Positions 9,102 to 21,400 of a stretch of DNA of 64,000 nt are shown piece after piece; within the stretch, counting starts at the first letter, position 1; every line of letters starts with the position of its first letter. Both the position numbers and the translations under genes were made by a program. The stretch covers positions 124,001-188,000 of the forward strand of contig JACKPA010000005.1 of assembly GCA_024233865.1 (NCBI GenBank), in the 5' to 3' direction. Under the pieces are notes generated by a model. It ran no database searches. It saw nothing but the letters and a program-made list of their open reading frames with translations, and had not been told where the DNA came from. Origin of the DNA: Leptospiraceae bacterium. Lineage in GTDB: Bacteria; Spirochaetota; Leptospiria; Leptospirales; Leptospiraceae.

Positions 9102-9977
9102 ATGATAACCACACTGTGTAAAGAGGGAGCAAACACTTGCTTCCTCTTCCTTTATTTACTTTTTCAGAACGGCTGCATGTACACAGGTGGAGGAGATACA
9201 ATTTCCGGAAAAGAAGCCAAGCAAAAAATCGAAGCAAAAGTAATGTATATGGCTTGGAGTGGGTATACCATTGCTGAATCATCCAAAAATTTGGATAACT
9301 TTTCTTGTGTTGTAAGCCCTTCAGCCAATTTGATCATAGATATTGAAAATAATGATTATACCTACAAAGCCCAAACCATAAACGTTCCGACAAAAGAAAA
9401 ACCAAGCATTCGTATACAAGGAAAGATTGAAGACGATACGGATCAGGACTATTACTATATGTATGTTCCTAGTGATACAAATAACGTAACACTGTATTTT
9501 AGAGAAACAGGAAGTCCGGATGTGGGTTGCTATTTGTATACGGATAACTCATCTTATCAGTATTTTAGTAACAATTGGAGTAAACTTCCTTTAAGTAGAA
9601 GTAGTTATGTTTATATAAAATGTTACAAAGGCAGTGAAACCGGATTTTATGATATGGAAATTACCATTAATAAACAAGACACCTCCAATTCAAGTGATTC
9701 CGATACAAAACGTTCTTATTATTTAGGCAGGTTAATGGAACCGTATTTCTTTAAATTTACCAACAAAATTGAAAACCATAAATACTATACAAGACATTCT
9801 TTAAACAGATGCCTTTCTAGATTAAATTTGGTTATTCTAGCAACTGGTTTCCTCGACACTTGGAATTATCATTACTCTCTAAAATGTGATTCTACCTATA
9901 CCCCTTTGAATCCGTATTTAAGTGCTGCTCTTTCTTGCACGCTAGATGAAGCTGATTTCATACAAATCGGAAAGTAG
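9102..9977 (+). CDS. PPC-like domain lipoprotein, paralogue of the gene at 28572-29477
   Basis: About 291 residues from the ATG at 9102 (a TTG lies one codon upstream). A hydrophobic N-terminus ends in FQNGC followed by MYTGGGDTISGKEAKQKIE, so it is probably a lipoprotein. The middle (PSIRIQGKIEDDTDQDYYYMY ... VTLYFRETG ... YVYIKCY) resembles a bacterial pre-peptidase C-terminal (PPC) beta domain. The C-terminus (KYYTRHSLNRCLSRL ... YTPLNPY ... DEADFIQIG) is matched almost motif for motif by the 301-residue protein at 28572-29477. There is no protease domain, so a binding or surface role is more likely. It sits between the P83/100 gene and the hybrid kinase, 1 base from the latter's preferred start. 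Confidence 0.75.
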   Translation: MITTLCKEGANTCFLFLYLLFQNGCMYTGGGDTISGKEAKQKIEAKVMYMAWSGYTIAESSKNLDNFSCVVSPSANLIIDIENNDYTYKAQTINVPTKEKPSIRIQGKIEDDTDQDYYYMYVPSDTNNVTLYFRETGSPDVGCYLYTDNSSYQYFSNNWSKLPLSRSSYVYIKCYKGSETGFYDMEITINKQDTSNSSDSDTKRSYYLGRLMEPYFFKFTNKIENHKYYTRHSLNRCLSRLNLVILATGFLDTWNYHYSLKCDSTYTPLNPYLSAALSCTLDEADFIQIGK

Positions 9978-9978
9978 T

Positions 9979-12900
9979 GTGAATAAAATTAAGCAATTAC
10001 TTTGTATTCTTTTCTTTTTAGGTAATTCCATATTGGCAATAGAGCCTATAGTGTTGACGGAAGAAAGAGGTGAATATCCGCTTGGATCACATCTAGAAAT
10101 TTTGGAAGACAAAGAAGGAAAGCTCACGATTGATGATGTCCAAAAATCGGAGATGGAAAAACTTTGGTTTAAAACTCAATCCGAAGTTCCGAATTTTGGT
10201 TTTACAAAAAGTGTGTATTGGGCAAGATTTAAAATCGAATCACAATCAAAAAAAGATTATTATTTAGAAATAGCCTACCCCCATTTGGATAAAATTGATT
10301 TTTATATCTTGCTAGATGGTAAAAATAACATCCACAAAAAAGCAGGAGACTACTTACCATTCAAAGAAAGAGATATTCAGCATAGAAATTTTGTTTTCCT
10401 AATAAATCATAGTTATGCTATCAATAGTTACTATTATCTTCGATTTGAATCAGGAAGTTCTATGAATTTTCCTATGAAGATTTGGTCGATTACTACATTT
10501 TCTGAAAAGAAGATTACTGAGATGTTTGTAATGGGTTTATATTTGGGAATCATGATTGTAATGGGTATTTACAATTTATTTATTTGGTTCTCTGTCAGAG
10601 ACAAAAGTTATTTTTATTATGTGGGATATATTGTTTTTATTACCTATTACCAATCGACTTATTATGGGATAACCTACCAATACCTTTGGTTCGGATCACC
10701 ATTTCTATACAATTTAATCTACCCCTCTATACTTTTTTTAACATTTTTATTTGCGACTACTTTTACGTCGCATTTCTTACACGTTAAAGAAAACCTCCCT
10801 ATATTTCATAAAATCTATCGAGTTTTATTTATAGTTTTGATCTTAGGTACGATACTTCCATTATTCATTAGTTATAGAATTATTACGACTAACGGGATTG
10901 TGTTAGCAATCATTTCTTCCATTTGGATGTATACTGTTGGTATTATAATGGTTAAACGAAAATATCGTCCAGCAAAATTTTATATCTTTGCATGGAGCGC
11001 ATTTTTATTCGGATCAATAATTCTTTCTTTAAAAGCCTTTGGTATACTTCCCGTAAATATATTTACGGAATATTCGGTTCAATTTGGTTCTATATTGGAA
11101 GTAATTCTTCTTTCTCTCGGTCTGGCAGATAGAATCAATGAATTAAAGGAACAAAATGAAAAAGCGAACGCAGAGGCAGTAGCAAACCAACGTTTGGCGA
11201 TTGAGAATCTTAAAAAAGCTAATAAATTAAAAGATGAATTTCTTGCCAACACTTCCCATGAACTTCGCACACCACTCAATGGTATAATTGGCATAATAGA
11301 TTCCGTCGTTCAAGGTGCAGCGGAGGAAATACCAGACACCATAAAAGACAATCTTTTGATGGTGATTGCCAGTGCAAAACGCTTGTCTAGTCTAATTAAT
11401 GATATTTTAGATTTTTCCAAACTAAAGAATAAAGATCTAGCTATACAAAAAAAGACAGTAGATATTTATACCTTAACAAACATTGTTTTGAAATTGTCCA
11501 AACCCCTAATTGGTAATAAGTCAATTTCGATAGAGAATCTAACTTCGTATGATACCCCTTTTGTCTTTGCAGACGAAAACCGAGTTCAACAAATTCTACA
11601 TAACTTAATAGGTAATGCGATTAAATTTACAGATGCCGGAAAAATTACAATATCAAGTGAAATAATCAAAAATGGTGAATTCTTATGTATCTCTATTCGA
11701 GATACCGGAATTGGAATTCCAATGGAAAAGAAGGAACAAATTTTTCAATCCTTTGAACAGGTTGATGGTTCGATAACTCGTACTTATGGTGGAACAGGTT
11801 TGGGTTTGTCTATAAGTAAACAATTAATTGAATTGCAAGGAGGAGAAATTTGGTTTGAATCTATTTTGAATCAAGGTTCAACATTTTTCTTTAGTCTACC
11901 TATTGCTCAAAATACACAAACCTTAATAAAGGGAAGTGTCAGTATAGCGTCGGAAGAAACAGAAAGCCTCGTAACCAAAGAACAAGTGATAAGCATAAAA
12001 TCTTCTAAGAGAAATATGGACAATCAACTAAAAGTTTTAATCGTAGATGACGAGCCAATCAATTTGCAGGTTATCAATAACTATCTTGCTATTAATGAAT
12101 ACCATGCTACGCAAGCAAGCAATGGGTTTGATGCATTGGAATTACTAAAAAAACAAAAATTTGACCTCATAATTTTAGATATAATGATGCCAAGAATGTC
12201 TGGTTATGAAGTTTGCCAAAAAATACGAGAGGAATATCCTATACATGAACTTCCGATTATTATTCTGACAGCTAAGGATCAGACAACTGATTTAGTACAG
12301 GGCTATTATGTTGGTGCAAATGATTACCTTACCAAACCAGTATCCGGAGGTGAACTCTTAGCTCGAATCAAAGCCCATATAGGACTCTCCAAAATCAACC
12401 AATCCTTTGGCAGATTTGTACCATTGGATTATCTGAAATTTTTAGGAAAAGAGAGTATTTTAGATGTAAGTTTAGGAGATAATGTCGCCAAAGAAATGAC
12501 TATCTTATTTTCTGACATACGTTCTTTCACAAATCTATCGGAGTCAATGAGTCCGGAAGACAATTTTAGGTTTGTAAATGGTTACTTCAAAAGAGTTAGC
12601 CCTAAAGTTCGAGACCACAACGGATTAATTATTAAATATATCGGAGATGCATTGATGGCTATTTATAAGGAATCTCCATATAATGCCCTTGATTCTGCCA
12701 TAAGCCAATTGCAAGAACTCAATCGTTATAACATATACAGAAAAAGGCGAGGTTTCAACGAAATACAAATTGGTATAGGAATACACACTGGTTTTGTTAT
12801 GATGGGTATTGTAGGAGAAAGTAATCGAATGCAAGGAGACGCATTTTCAGATAATGTTAATCTTGCCTCTCGCTTGGAAGGATTAACTAAATATTGTGGA

Positions 12901-13263
12901 GCATCTATTATTATTAGTGAAACTGTATATGATAAAATAAAAGAAAAGAATAAATATTCCATACGATTTTTGGGTAGGGCTATAGTTAAAGGTAGAAACA
13001 ATCCAATTTCTATATATGAAGTATTGGATGGAGAGACAACTTATAAATTGGAAAAAAAGATAGAAACTCTGGTAAACTTTAAAGAAGCAGTTAATGCCTT
13101 TCAAGAAGGAAACCTTCAAAAATCTTATTCTTTGTTTTCAAATGTATATTCAATTTTACCAGAAGACTTAATCATAACTTTATATCTCAAAAGTATTGAC
13201 GAAGTTTTAATACAAGGAATTCCTGAAGATTGGAAAGGCACTTTACAATTTCAAGGAAAGTAA
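9979..13263 (+). CDS. 7TM hybrid histidine kinase fused to receiver and class III nucleotide cyclase
   Basis: About 1094 residues from the GTG at 9979, chosen because it gives a clean signal peptide (VNKIKQLLCILFFLGNSILA) with GGAAAG upstream; an ATG at 9946 overlaps the previous gene. In order: a periplasmic 7TMR-DISMED2-like sensor (about 30-170), seven membrane helices (about 185-395), a coiled coil, HisKA (DEFLANTSHELRTPLNGIIG), HATPase (NAIKFTDAG, DTGIGIP, GGTGLGLSIS), a receiver domain (LIVDDEPINLQV, phosphoacceptor in LDIMMPRMSGYE, TKP lysine) and a C-terminal adenylate/guanylate cyclase domain (LFSDIRSFTNLS and YIGDALMAIY supply both metal-binding aspartates). It should join phosphorelay to cAMP or cGMP synthesis. 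DISM kinases with cyclase output are known in Leptospira. Confidence 0.9.
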   Translation: MNKIKQLLCILFFLGNSILAIEPIVLTEERGEYPLGSHLEILEDKEGKLTIDDVQKSEMEKLWFKTQSEVPNFGFTKSVYWARFKIESQSKKDYYLEIAYPHLDKIDFYILLDGKNNIHKKAGDYLPFKERDIQHRNFVFLINHSYAINSYYYLRFESGSSMNFPMKIWSITTFSEKKITEMFVMGLYLGIMIVMGIYNLFIWFSVRDKSYFYYVGYIVFITYYQSTYYGITYQYLWFGSPFLYNLIYPSILFLTFLFATTFTSHFLHVKENLPIFHKIYRVLFIVLILGTILPLFISYRIITTNGIVLAIISSIWMYTVGIIMVKRKYRPAKFYIFAWSAFLFGSIILSLKAFGILPVNIFTEYSVQFGSILEVILLSLGLADRINELKEQNEKANAEAVANQRLAIENLKKANKLKDEFLANTSHELRTPLNGIIGIIDSVVQGAAEEIPDTIKDNLLMVIASAKRLSSLINDILDFSKLKNKDLAIQKKTVDIYTLTNIVLKLSKPLIGNKSISIENLTSYDTPFVFADENRVQQILHNLIGNAIKFTDAGKITISSEIIKNGEFLCISIRDTGIGIPMEKKEQIFQSFEQVDGSITRTYGGTGLGLSISKQLIELQGGEIWFESILNQGSTFFFSLPIAQNTQTLIKGSVSIASEETESLVTKEQVISIKSSKRNMDNQLKVLIVDDEPINLQVINNYLAINEYHATQASNGFDALELLKKQKFDLIILDIMMPRMSGYEVCQKIREEYPIHELPIIILTAKDQTTDLVQGYYVGANDYLTKPVSGGELLARIKAHIGLSKINQSFGRFVPLDYLKFLGKESILDVSLGDNVAKEMTILFSDIRSFTNLSESMSPEDNFRFVNGYFKRVSPKVRDHNGLIIKYIGDALMAIYKESPYNALDSAISQLQELNRYNIYRKRRGFNEIQIGIGIHTGFVMMGIVGESNRMQGDAFSDNVNLASRLEGLTKYCGASIIISETVYDKIKEKNKYSIRFLGRAIVKGRNNPISIYEVLDGETTYKLEKKIETLVNFKEAVNAFQEGNLQKSYSLFSNVYSILPEDLIITLYLKSIDEVLIQGIPEDWKGTLQFQGK

Positions 13264-13284
13264 ATAGTAGACATTTTCTAGCCA

Positions 13285-15321
13285 TTACACTTTGAAATAG
13301 TTAAAAAGAGACTTAATCTTTTCTGACATTTGGGACAGGTGATCAGAATTGCTCGTTAGGTTTACCGTAATTACTAAATTTTTTTGAATGTTCTCATTCA
13401 TAAAAACTGTCAAATCTGTGATTTCTTTCATTTCTCCTTTTTGAGAAAAAATTTCTGCCTCAATTTTACTCATCTTATCTTGGAGATCATTAGAAGTAGT
13501 GTTTAGCACAGTCTGAATTTCATCTTGCTTTTTCATAAAATGATAAACATCGTAACTTTTTTGATGTATGGAAGTAACCCCTTCAAAAATTTGCTTAGTT
13601 ATTTGAACATGAAAGTCTAGTAGCTTTCTACTTTTATGTACTTCGTTTACGCTTCCATGTATTAACTTGGAAATTTCTTTTGTATTTGCTGCAGTTTTGT
13701 CTGCCAATCTGGAAATTTCACTGGCAACAATCGCAAAACCTTTTCCATAATCACCTGCTCTAGCAGATTCTATGGATGCGTTGAGAGATAATAATTCAAT
13801 TTTATCTGATATTTCATTTATAATGCTAACTATGTTTGACATTTTACTCGCGTTCTCTTCTAATAATAAAATTGCATTATTTATTTTTTGAACGGATTGT
13901 TCACCTTTGGAAATCGAGTTCAAAACAGCATCATTCACTTTTAGATTATCATCCATTTTTTCTACCACCGTTTCTACTCCATTTAAAAAAGTTTTAATAG
14001 AATCAACCAGTGTATTGGAACTTAATTGGAGTTGATTTATATTTTGGTAAATCAACTCCGTCGAATTATTGATAGAATATGATTTATCCTTTATAGTCAG
14101 GGCAGAATTTGCATCTACACTAAAGGTATTAGAAAATGCGTTATGGTCTATCGACATTTGTATAGATGAATTAGCCATTTGCTCAGCAATCAATTTTGTT
14201 TCTGTTATGACTTGTCGAATTTTTCTTACAAATACATTAAATCCTTCTGCCATTTCACTCAATTCTTTAATGGGAGCTGCTTTAATTTCAACTGTTAGGT
14301 CGCCATCTCCTTGAGAAATGTTTTTTAAGTTCTGGTTGAAATGATTGATTGGTCTGACAATTCGAGAAGACAATAAAAAGACAATAATAGAAATTCCAAA
14401 AATGCTAAGAAATCCGATTAAAAAACTTTTAAAAGCGATGTAACGTAGCTCGGAGCGTATAAAGCTCATGTTATATGTTAGCTCTATTATCTGTCCTGTT
14501 TTAGAAACACCTGATTTTTTATCTAAATCTACAAAAAGATATTTTTTAATAAAACCATTTTGTTCGGGAAGTTCAAGACTTTTATTTTGAATGATCGTAT
14601 CCATTAGAGCCACAATCTTTCGGTTGGGTTTCTTTTTATCAGTTTCTCCAATGTTATATCCTCTCATATCAAAAAAACTGATATCTTGGATCAAAGGAGT
14701 TATATCTTTTAAATTCTTTGCTAGATGCAATGGATCAATTTCTTGGGCTATGGATCCAGCTTGAGACGAACTATAGCCTATTTCCAAAATATAGCGTTCT
14801 TCTGGAGTAGGCAAATATGCCCATTTGCCCAGTTCTCCTGTGACAAGGTTTGTTTTTATCCTTCCATGAACGATTTCCTTACCTAAACGTATTTTGTTCA
14901 TTGCACTTTGCAATCCAAGCTTTTTAAAATCCAGGTTGTTCGCTCGCAAGTCAGTCGTAAATTCAATAACCGACTCTGAGTTGATAATAAATAAATCCAT
15001 ATCTCTACCTAATTTTTTTTGTATGACTGATAGATTCATTTTGCTGGGGTTATTACCGGATTTTTGATATTCCAGCAAAAATATTTTTAACTTTTCTTCT
15101 AACAAAATTTCAATCTGAGATTCTAACATACGAAAACTTGCATCAGCTAAGTTGATTGAATTAACTAGATTTGTTTCTATTTGTTTTTGAGAATCAATGT
15201 ATCCTTTTTTTAGGATTTTGCTTGTATTTATGTATTCCATGATAGATAAAATTATCAATACCACTGAGATGGTAGGAATGATGTACAAGAGAATTTTGGT
15301 TCTTAGATTACTTATGTTCAT
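13285..15321 (-). CDS. Methyl-accepting chemotaxis protein
   Basis: 678 residues: an N-terminal membrane helix (about 9-29), a periplasmic ligand-binding region of about 260 residues (probably a Cache-type fold), a second membrane helix (about 297-319), a HAMP segment (RIVRPINHFNQNLKNISQGDGDLTV) and a C-terminal signalling domain. The hairpin tip is SLNASIESARAGDYGKGFAIVASEISRLADKTA, the strongly conserved MCP motif that contacts CheA and CheW. No CheB/CheR pentapeptide is visible at the C-terminus. It converges on the hybrid kinase gene and diverges from the 2004-residue kinase, inside a block of three sensor genes. Confidence 0.95.
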   Translation of the reverse strand: MNISNLRTKILLYIIPTISVVLIILSIMEYINTSKILKKGYIDSQKQIETNLVNSINLADASFRMLESQIEILLEEKLKIFLLEYQKSGNNPSKMNLSVIQKKLGRDMDLFIINSESVIEFTTDLRANNLDFKKLGLQSAMNKIRLGKEIVHGRIKTNLVTGELGKWAYLPTPEERYILEIGYSSSQAGSIAQEIDPLHLAKNLKDITPLIQDISFFDMRGYNIGETDKKKPNRKIVALMDTIIQNKSLELPEQNGFIKKYLFVDLDKKSGVSKTGQIIELTYNMSFIRSELRYIAFKSFLIGFLSIFGISIIVFLLSSRIVRPINHFNQNLKNISQGDGDLTVEIKAAPIKELSEMAEGFNVFVRKIRQVITETKLIAEQMANSSIQMSIDHNAFSNTFSVDANSALTIKDKSYSINNSTELIYQNINQLQLSSNTLVDSIKTFLNGVETVVEKMDDNLKVNDAVLNSISKGEQSVQKINNAILLLEENASKMSNIVSIINEISDKIELLSLNASIESARAGDYGKGFAIVASEISRLADKTAANTKEISKLIHGSVNEVHKSRKLLDFHVQITKQIFEGVTSIHQKSYDVYHFMKKQDEIQTVLNTTSNDLQDKMSKIEAEIFSQKGEMKEITDLTVFMNENIQKNLVITVNLTSNSDHLSQMSEKIKSLFNYFKV

Positions 15322-15478
15322 AACTTTATTAATTTGGGTTTTATATAAAATAAACTAGCAACTAAATAATTATTTGTATACTCATTTTATGAATAATTTT
15401 TATTGTATGTTAGTTTGTTACCTAGGTAGCAATATAATATGAAATTAGCACAATATTTGAAAACAAAATTCTTATAAT

Positions 15479-18400
15479 TTGAGTTTACCAATGCACATAG
15501 AAGGAATACCGGTTCAGGAAGTAATCAAAAGAATCAAAGATGTTAATTCTTTAGAATATTTTTTAAAATTTGCAATTTCAATATCTGAAGTTGTATCCAA
15601 TTTGCATAAATGTGGAATTATTCATGGTGATATTAATGAGAACAACATTTTGATAGGCGGCAACTCATTGGAAACTTTAGATGTGATTCTAATTGATTTT
15701 GAGAATTCCACCAATCCGAATGAGTGTCAAAAGAAAAATAGTTTTTCTAGCGATTTGTATGCACTAGGAACGGTATTGTACGAATTAAGCACAGGAAATT
15801 CCATACTATCACTGTCCAATGGAAAACATGCCAAAGAGGATCATCCTAATTCAAAGTTAATTGCACCCCATAATATATCCAGTTGGATTCCAGAACAACT
15901 GTCAAAAATAATTCTCAAACTTTTAAACGAAGATAGCAAAGAAAGATACCAAACAGCAGAAGGACTGGGGTTTGATCTAAAAAAATGTTATGAGTGTATT
16001 TTTTGCAATTCGGTAGAGATCAAACCGGATTCTTTGTACGAGGTAACAATTTGGCTGGATTCAATAAATTTTCCGATAGCTATGCAAGATCATTCTTCTG
16101 AATTTTATTTTTCTCAGAGATTGTACGATAGACAAAACGAAATGGAAAAAATGGAATCATTTTTGAATGGACTTATGGAACACTCTAAATCTGTTGCTTT
16201 TTCTATTTTGCAGGGCGACTTAGGAATTGGAAAAACAACCTTTCTGCACGAGTTGGAAGGATTTGTTTTGAAAAACAAAGGGATTTTTTTTACCAGCAAC
16301 TTTGAAGAAATATATCAAAAAATTCCATATTCTGCTATTTTTAAATTGATCTTGAATCTTCTTGACTTTCTTCAAAATGTTCATCCCAAACAATATGAAA
16401 TTCTTAATCAAATACTAAAAGAAATTGATATAAATTTGAGCCAAACACAAAGTATTTTCTATTGCCAGGATAAATTCTTTTTTGTTATTCAGAACATTTT
16501 TGAAATGATTTCTAAAATTGCTTCTCCCATTTTATTAAACTTGGAAAATTTACAATGGGCAGACAACGATTCTCTTGATTTAATAAAAAGAATCTTATCC
16601 AATCAAAATTTCATTTCTTCTGGGCATTTATTTGTAACAGGAACTTATTCAGAGAATATATCCAATCAAAACAATTTCAAAAAAACACTTAAATATATTC
16701 AAAAGAAATCAAGCCATATATTAGAGATGCATTTTTCTAATCTGAGCATGGAATCTATAAATGAATTTATATCTAAAACTTTTCACAAAAGAGCCATCTA
16801 CACAAAGGATTTGTCTATAGCTGTTTTTCAAAAAACCAAAGGGAATCCAATGTATGTAAAGTTTTTTCTAAAATATTTATATAAAAAAGGAATTGTATTT
16901 TACTCTCCTAAAGAGTGTTCCTGGAACTGGAGTTTAAATGATGTCTTGGCTGAAAAAGCTGAATTAAATTCAATCATTAATTATTTTTTTGAATCCTATA
17001 CCTCGGAAACCCATTTTCTTTTATCCATAGCTTCTTGTGTAGGAAGGGAGTTTGATTTACAAATCCTCTCCAATACGACAAAAAAAACTATTTCCGAAGT
17101 CATAACATGTTTATCAGAACCTATCAAGGACGAAATACTTCAACCTTTGTATGGTACAAATGATACCTCTTTTTGTTTTGTTCAAGAAGCCTATCGTTAT
17201 TGTATTTATTCCTCTTTGTCCGAAGATAAAAAAGAGAAATTTCACCTCCAAATTGGAAATTCTTTACTTGACAGGATTGAAAATTCCAAAGACGAAACAT
17301 TTTTTGTTATGCTGGAACATTTTAACCGTGCTAAACAAAGCATGAACAGCACAAAAGAAGTTCAATTATTGTTTAGTCTGAATTTTCATGCAGGCATAAA
17401 AGCAACAGATTCTACAGCCTACAAGTCAGCTGATTACTATTTTGAGAATGCTTTATATTTTTCACAAAGTTTGAATTCGCAAATAGCAAATTCAAGTATA
17501 TTAGAACTTTATAATAATCTTATAGATTCGGCATATCGTATTGGTCATTTTAAGAAGGTGAATGATTTGTGTGATTTTGTAAATCACAATACTGATGACC
17601 ACCATTACACAGAACGTTCCTATATAACCAAGATCAAAGTATTAATTCAAAAAAATCGAATTCATGAAGCCGAAAAGGAATGTTTGGATTGGTTAAGAAA
17701 GCTAGATATAAAAATTACTCAAAAAAATAACACCTTCCATTTAAAATTCAAAGAATTTTACATTAAATATTTCTTAAAAATTCAAGGAAATAAAGTATCC
17801 AATTTTTCAAAATCAGAAGAACCCAAACTATTGACAAGGATGTCTGCTTTAAACCAGCTAATTGATTTAACCATATTTACCAACCCAAGATTATTTCGAT
17901 TGTCAGTATTGACTCAGTTAGAATTGTCTGTTAGGAACGGGCATTCTTCCTTATCCATACTTTCTTATCTATACTATTCTTCTATTTTGTTCGAGACAGG
18001 TCATCACTTTCAAGACACTATTCAATATTGTAAAATAACCTATCTATTACTAAATAAGCTGAATTTCCCATATTACAAACCTAAAGTATATACATTGACT
18101 AATTTACTTTTACTTCCCTGGAAGTTCCCACTCAGAAAATCTATGGTATTTCTTTTAAAAGCGTACAAACAAGGCATAAAAATAGGTGATTTTCAAACTT
18201 CTTATTTGGCTATTTCCATTTATTCTTCTTATCTACTATTTTCCGGTCAAGATATAAAAAAAGTAGAAACGGATTTGCTCTCTTATCAAAACTCTGTTTT
18301 GATTCAAAGCAATTCTTTGGCAATTAACTTTCTTAAAATGAATTTGCAAGTGGTTTTTAACCTAACTTATCGATCCAGTGCACCTTCTATTTTAACAGGG

Positions 18401-21400
18401 AATTCTTACAGTGAAGAAAACTTTATAAAAACATCCAAGAATTTCAACTTTCCACTATTAACCATTTTGTTTTACCTGCACAAAATCGTTTTAAGTTATC
18501 TATTTGATTCTTACGCGGAGGCTTTTCATTATGTAACCATTTCTAAAAAGTATATAAAAAATTCCATTACAACGTTTTTTACATCATTGTATTATTTTTA
18601 CGAATCTCTTGTTCTACTGGCGATGTATGAAACGAGTTCATTTTTGCAAAAAAGATATACCTTAAAAAAAGTATCTTTTAGCTTGGAATGCTTAAAAAAA
18701 TGGTCTGAAAACTCACCAGAAAATTTTCTTCATAAGTATCATCTTGTAAAAGCAGAAAAATTTCGTGTAACAGGGAAACATGAAAACGCAAAAGAATGTT
18801 ATGAGATCGCCATTGACAAATCACTAGAAACGACCTATTTGAATGAAATAGCCCTAATTTTTGAAGTAGCTGGAAAGTTTTATCTAAAAAATAATAATAA
18901 AAGACAAGCGAGTTATTATTTACAGGATGCTTATAAATACTATAGGCAGTGGGGAGTTGTTGCCAAAACAAGGTATCTCGAAAGCAAATACAACAGCTAT
19001 ATTAACTATAAACAGGATTCAGATTTTTTTGCCAACGCTATAATAAAAGCGAAACAAGAAATCCAAAGTATGGATATTGACAGCATAATCAGTGCTGCAC
19101 AAGCGATCTCCAGTGAAATTGTAATGGAAAAATTATTAAACAAAATGATGATCCTTGTCTTAGAAAATGCAAATGCAGATGAAGGTGCTTTGGTTTTAGG
19201 TAGGAATGACAGGTGGGTTGTTGAGGCGGAAGGAAACATTTATACCGGAAAAATGAAAGTTTTGCAATCATTGCCTTTGCATAAAAACGTTCTTATTAAT
19301 GTTTCTACTGCAATCATAGAATATGCAATTCAAAATAGAGAGATAATTATACTTAACAATCCGGCTGTAGAAGGAAATTTTACAAACGATCCATATATAA
19401 AGGAAAACAAACCAAAATCAATCTTGTGTTTACCACTCCAAAATCAAGGAAAAATTGTTGGAATTTTGTTTCTTGTAAACCATACTTATGTCCATTCCTT
19501 TACACCTGAAAAAATTAAAATATTAAAAATACTTTCCACTCAGATGGCTATATCTCTTGAAAATTCTTATCTGTATTCCACTTTAGAGCAAAAAGTGGAA
19601 GAAAGAACTTCCCTTCTTAGACAACATAAAGCGAATCTAAAGGCACAAATAGAAAATACAACAGATATGATATGTTCCATTAATCGTGGTTACAGGCTTA
19701 TAACTTTTAACTCAAATTTTAAACGTGGCTTTGAGAGATTTTTTGGATTTGAAATTCTCATCAATATGGATATTTTATTACAACTTCCGACAGACTTTAA
19801 AAACAAATTCCAAAATAGTTTTGCGAAAGCAATTGGGGGAGAGCAATGGATGGAGGAGCTTTCTCATATCGATCCGAATACGAACGAGTTGTATTTTTTT
19901 GAGTATTCTTATAATCCGATTACAAATGACAGGGGAATTATCACAGGTGTCACCATATTCATACGGAACATAACAGAACGAAAAAAAGCAGAAGAAGAAC
20001 TACGCATTCTATCTAGAGCTGTTGAACAAAGCGGAAGCATAATTTTTATCACAAATCTAGAGGGAATTATTGAGTTTGTGAATCCCGCATTTAGTGAAAC
20101 GTCCGGATATTCATCTATTGAAGCAATAGGTAGCAAACCAAGTATTATCAAATCCGGAGAGCACTCTCATGAATTCTACAAAAATCTCTGGAAAACCATA
20201 AAAAGTGGTGAGACATGGAAGGGTGAAATACTCAACAGAAAGAAAAACGGTGAACTATATTGGGAATATACAACCATCTCTCCAGTAAAAAATAAAGATG
20301 GTATACCAACTCATTATTTAGCCATTACCGAAGATATAACAGAAAGGATAAAGAAAGAAAAAGAATTAAAAACTGCTAAAGAAAATGCAGAGCTTGCCAA
20401 TCGTGCCAAGAGTGAGTTTTTAACAAATATAAGCCATGAAATAAGAACTCCTATGAACGCAATTCTGGGGTTTGCCGAAATATTAAAAAATAAAATCCAA
20501 GAGGAAAATAATTCCCAATATATAAAGAGTATTGTATCTAGTGCCAAAACACTTTTAGCATTGATAAATGACGTATTGGATTTATCTAAAGCGGAGTCCG
20601 GAAAGTTAGAGCTAAAAAATAAAACGGTTCAACTCCATTCGATCTTTTATGAGATTAGAGATATTTTTGCCCAAACCATAGAAGAAAAAAAGATAGAGTT
20701 CATTGTAGAAATAGACCCTAAACTTCCCGAAACATTGATTTTGGATGAAATCCGGATTCGACAAATTTTACTCAATCTAGTTGGGAATGCGGTTAAATTT
20801 ACAGATTCCGGAAGAATTTCTTTAAAAACTTTTGTGAAAAACACTAACTTTAAAAACGATTCTATAGATTTAGATCTTGTTGTAGAAGATACGGGAATGG
20901 GAATTCCGCCTAACGAACAGAATAGAATTTTTGAGGCATTTGTCCAGGTTACAAACCAAGACCATGCTAAGTACGGAGGTACAGGACTTGGACTTTCGAT
21001 ATGCCAACGACTTGTAGAGCTAATGAACGGAACCATTAAAGTTACTAGTCAAATAGGTTTGGGGAGTACGTTTATTATAAATCTAAAATCAATTCAAATA
21101 GGGAAAATTACCAAGAAAAATACGGATAAAGAGACCTATGGTACAAATAAATCTAATTCTTTATTGAAAATAGATGAAGAGTTCAAAAGTATAGATGTTG
21201 ATACTAAAAATATAAATTTAGAACGGTTAACAGAGTTAGTCAAAATTTTAGATGGAGAAATTAGACAAGAACAAAATGCAATTACTGAAATCCAAGACGT
21301 TAATCAAATAGAAAAATTTATACAATTATTAAAAAATATAGGTGAAGAATTCAATTGGGAGCCATTGAAAAATTTTAGCAAAAAATTAAATTCTTCAGAT

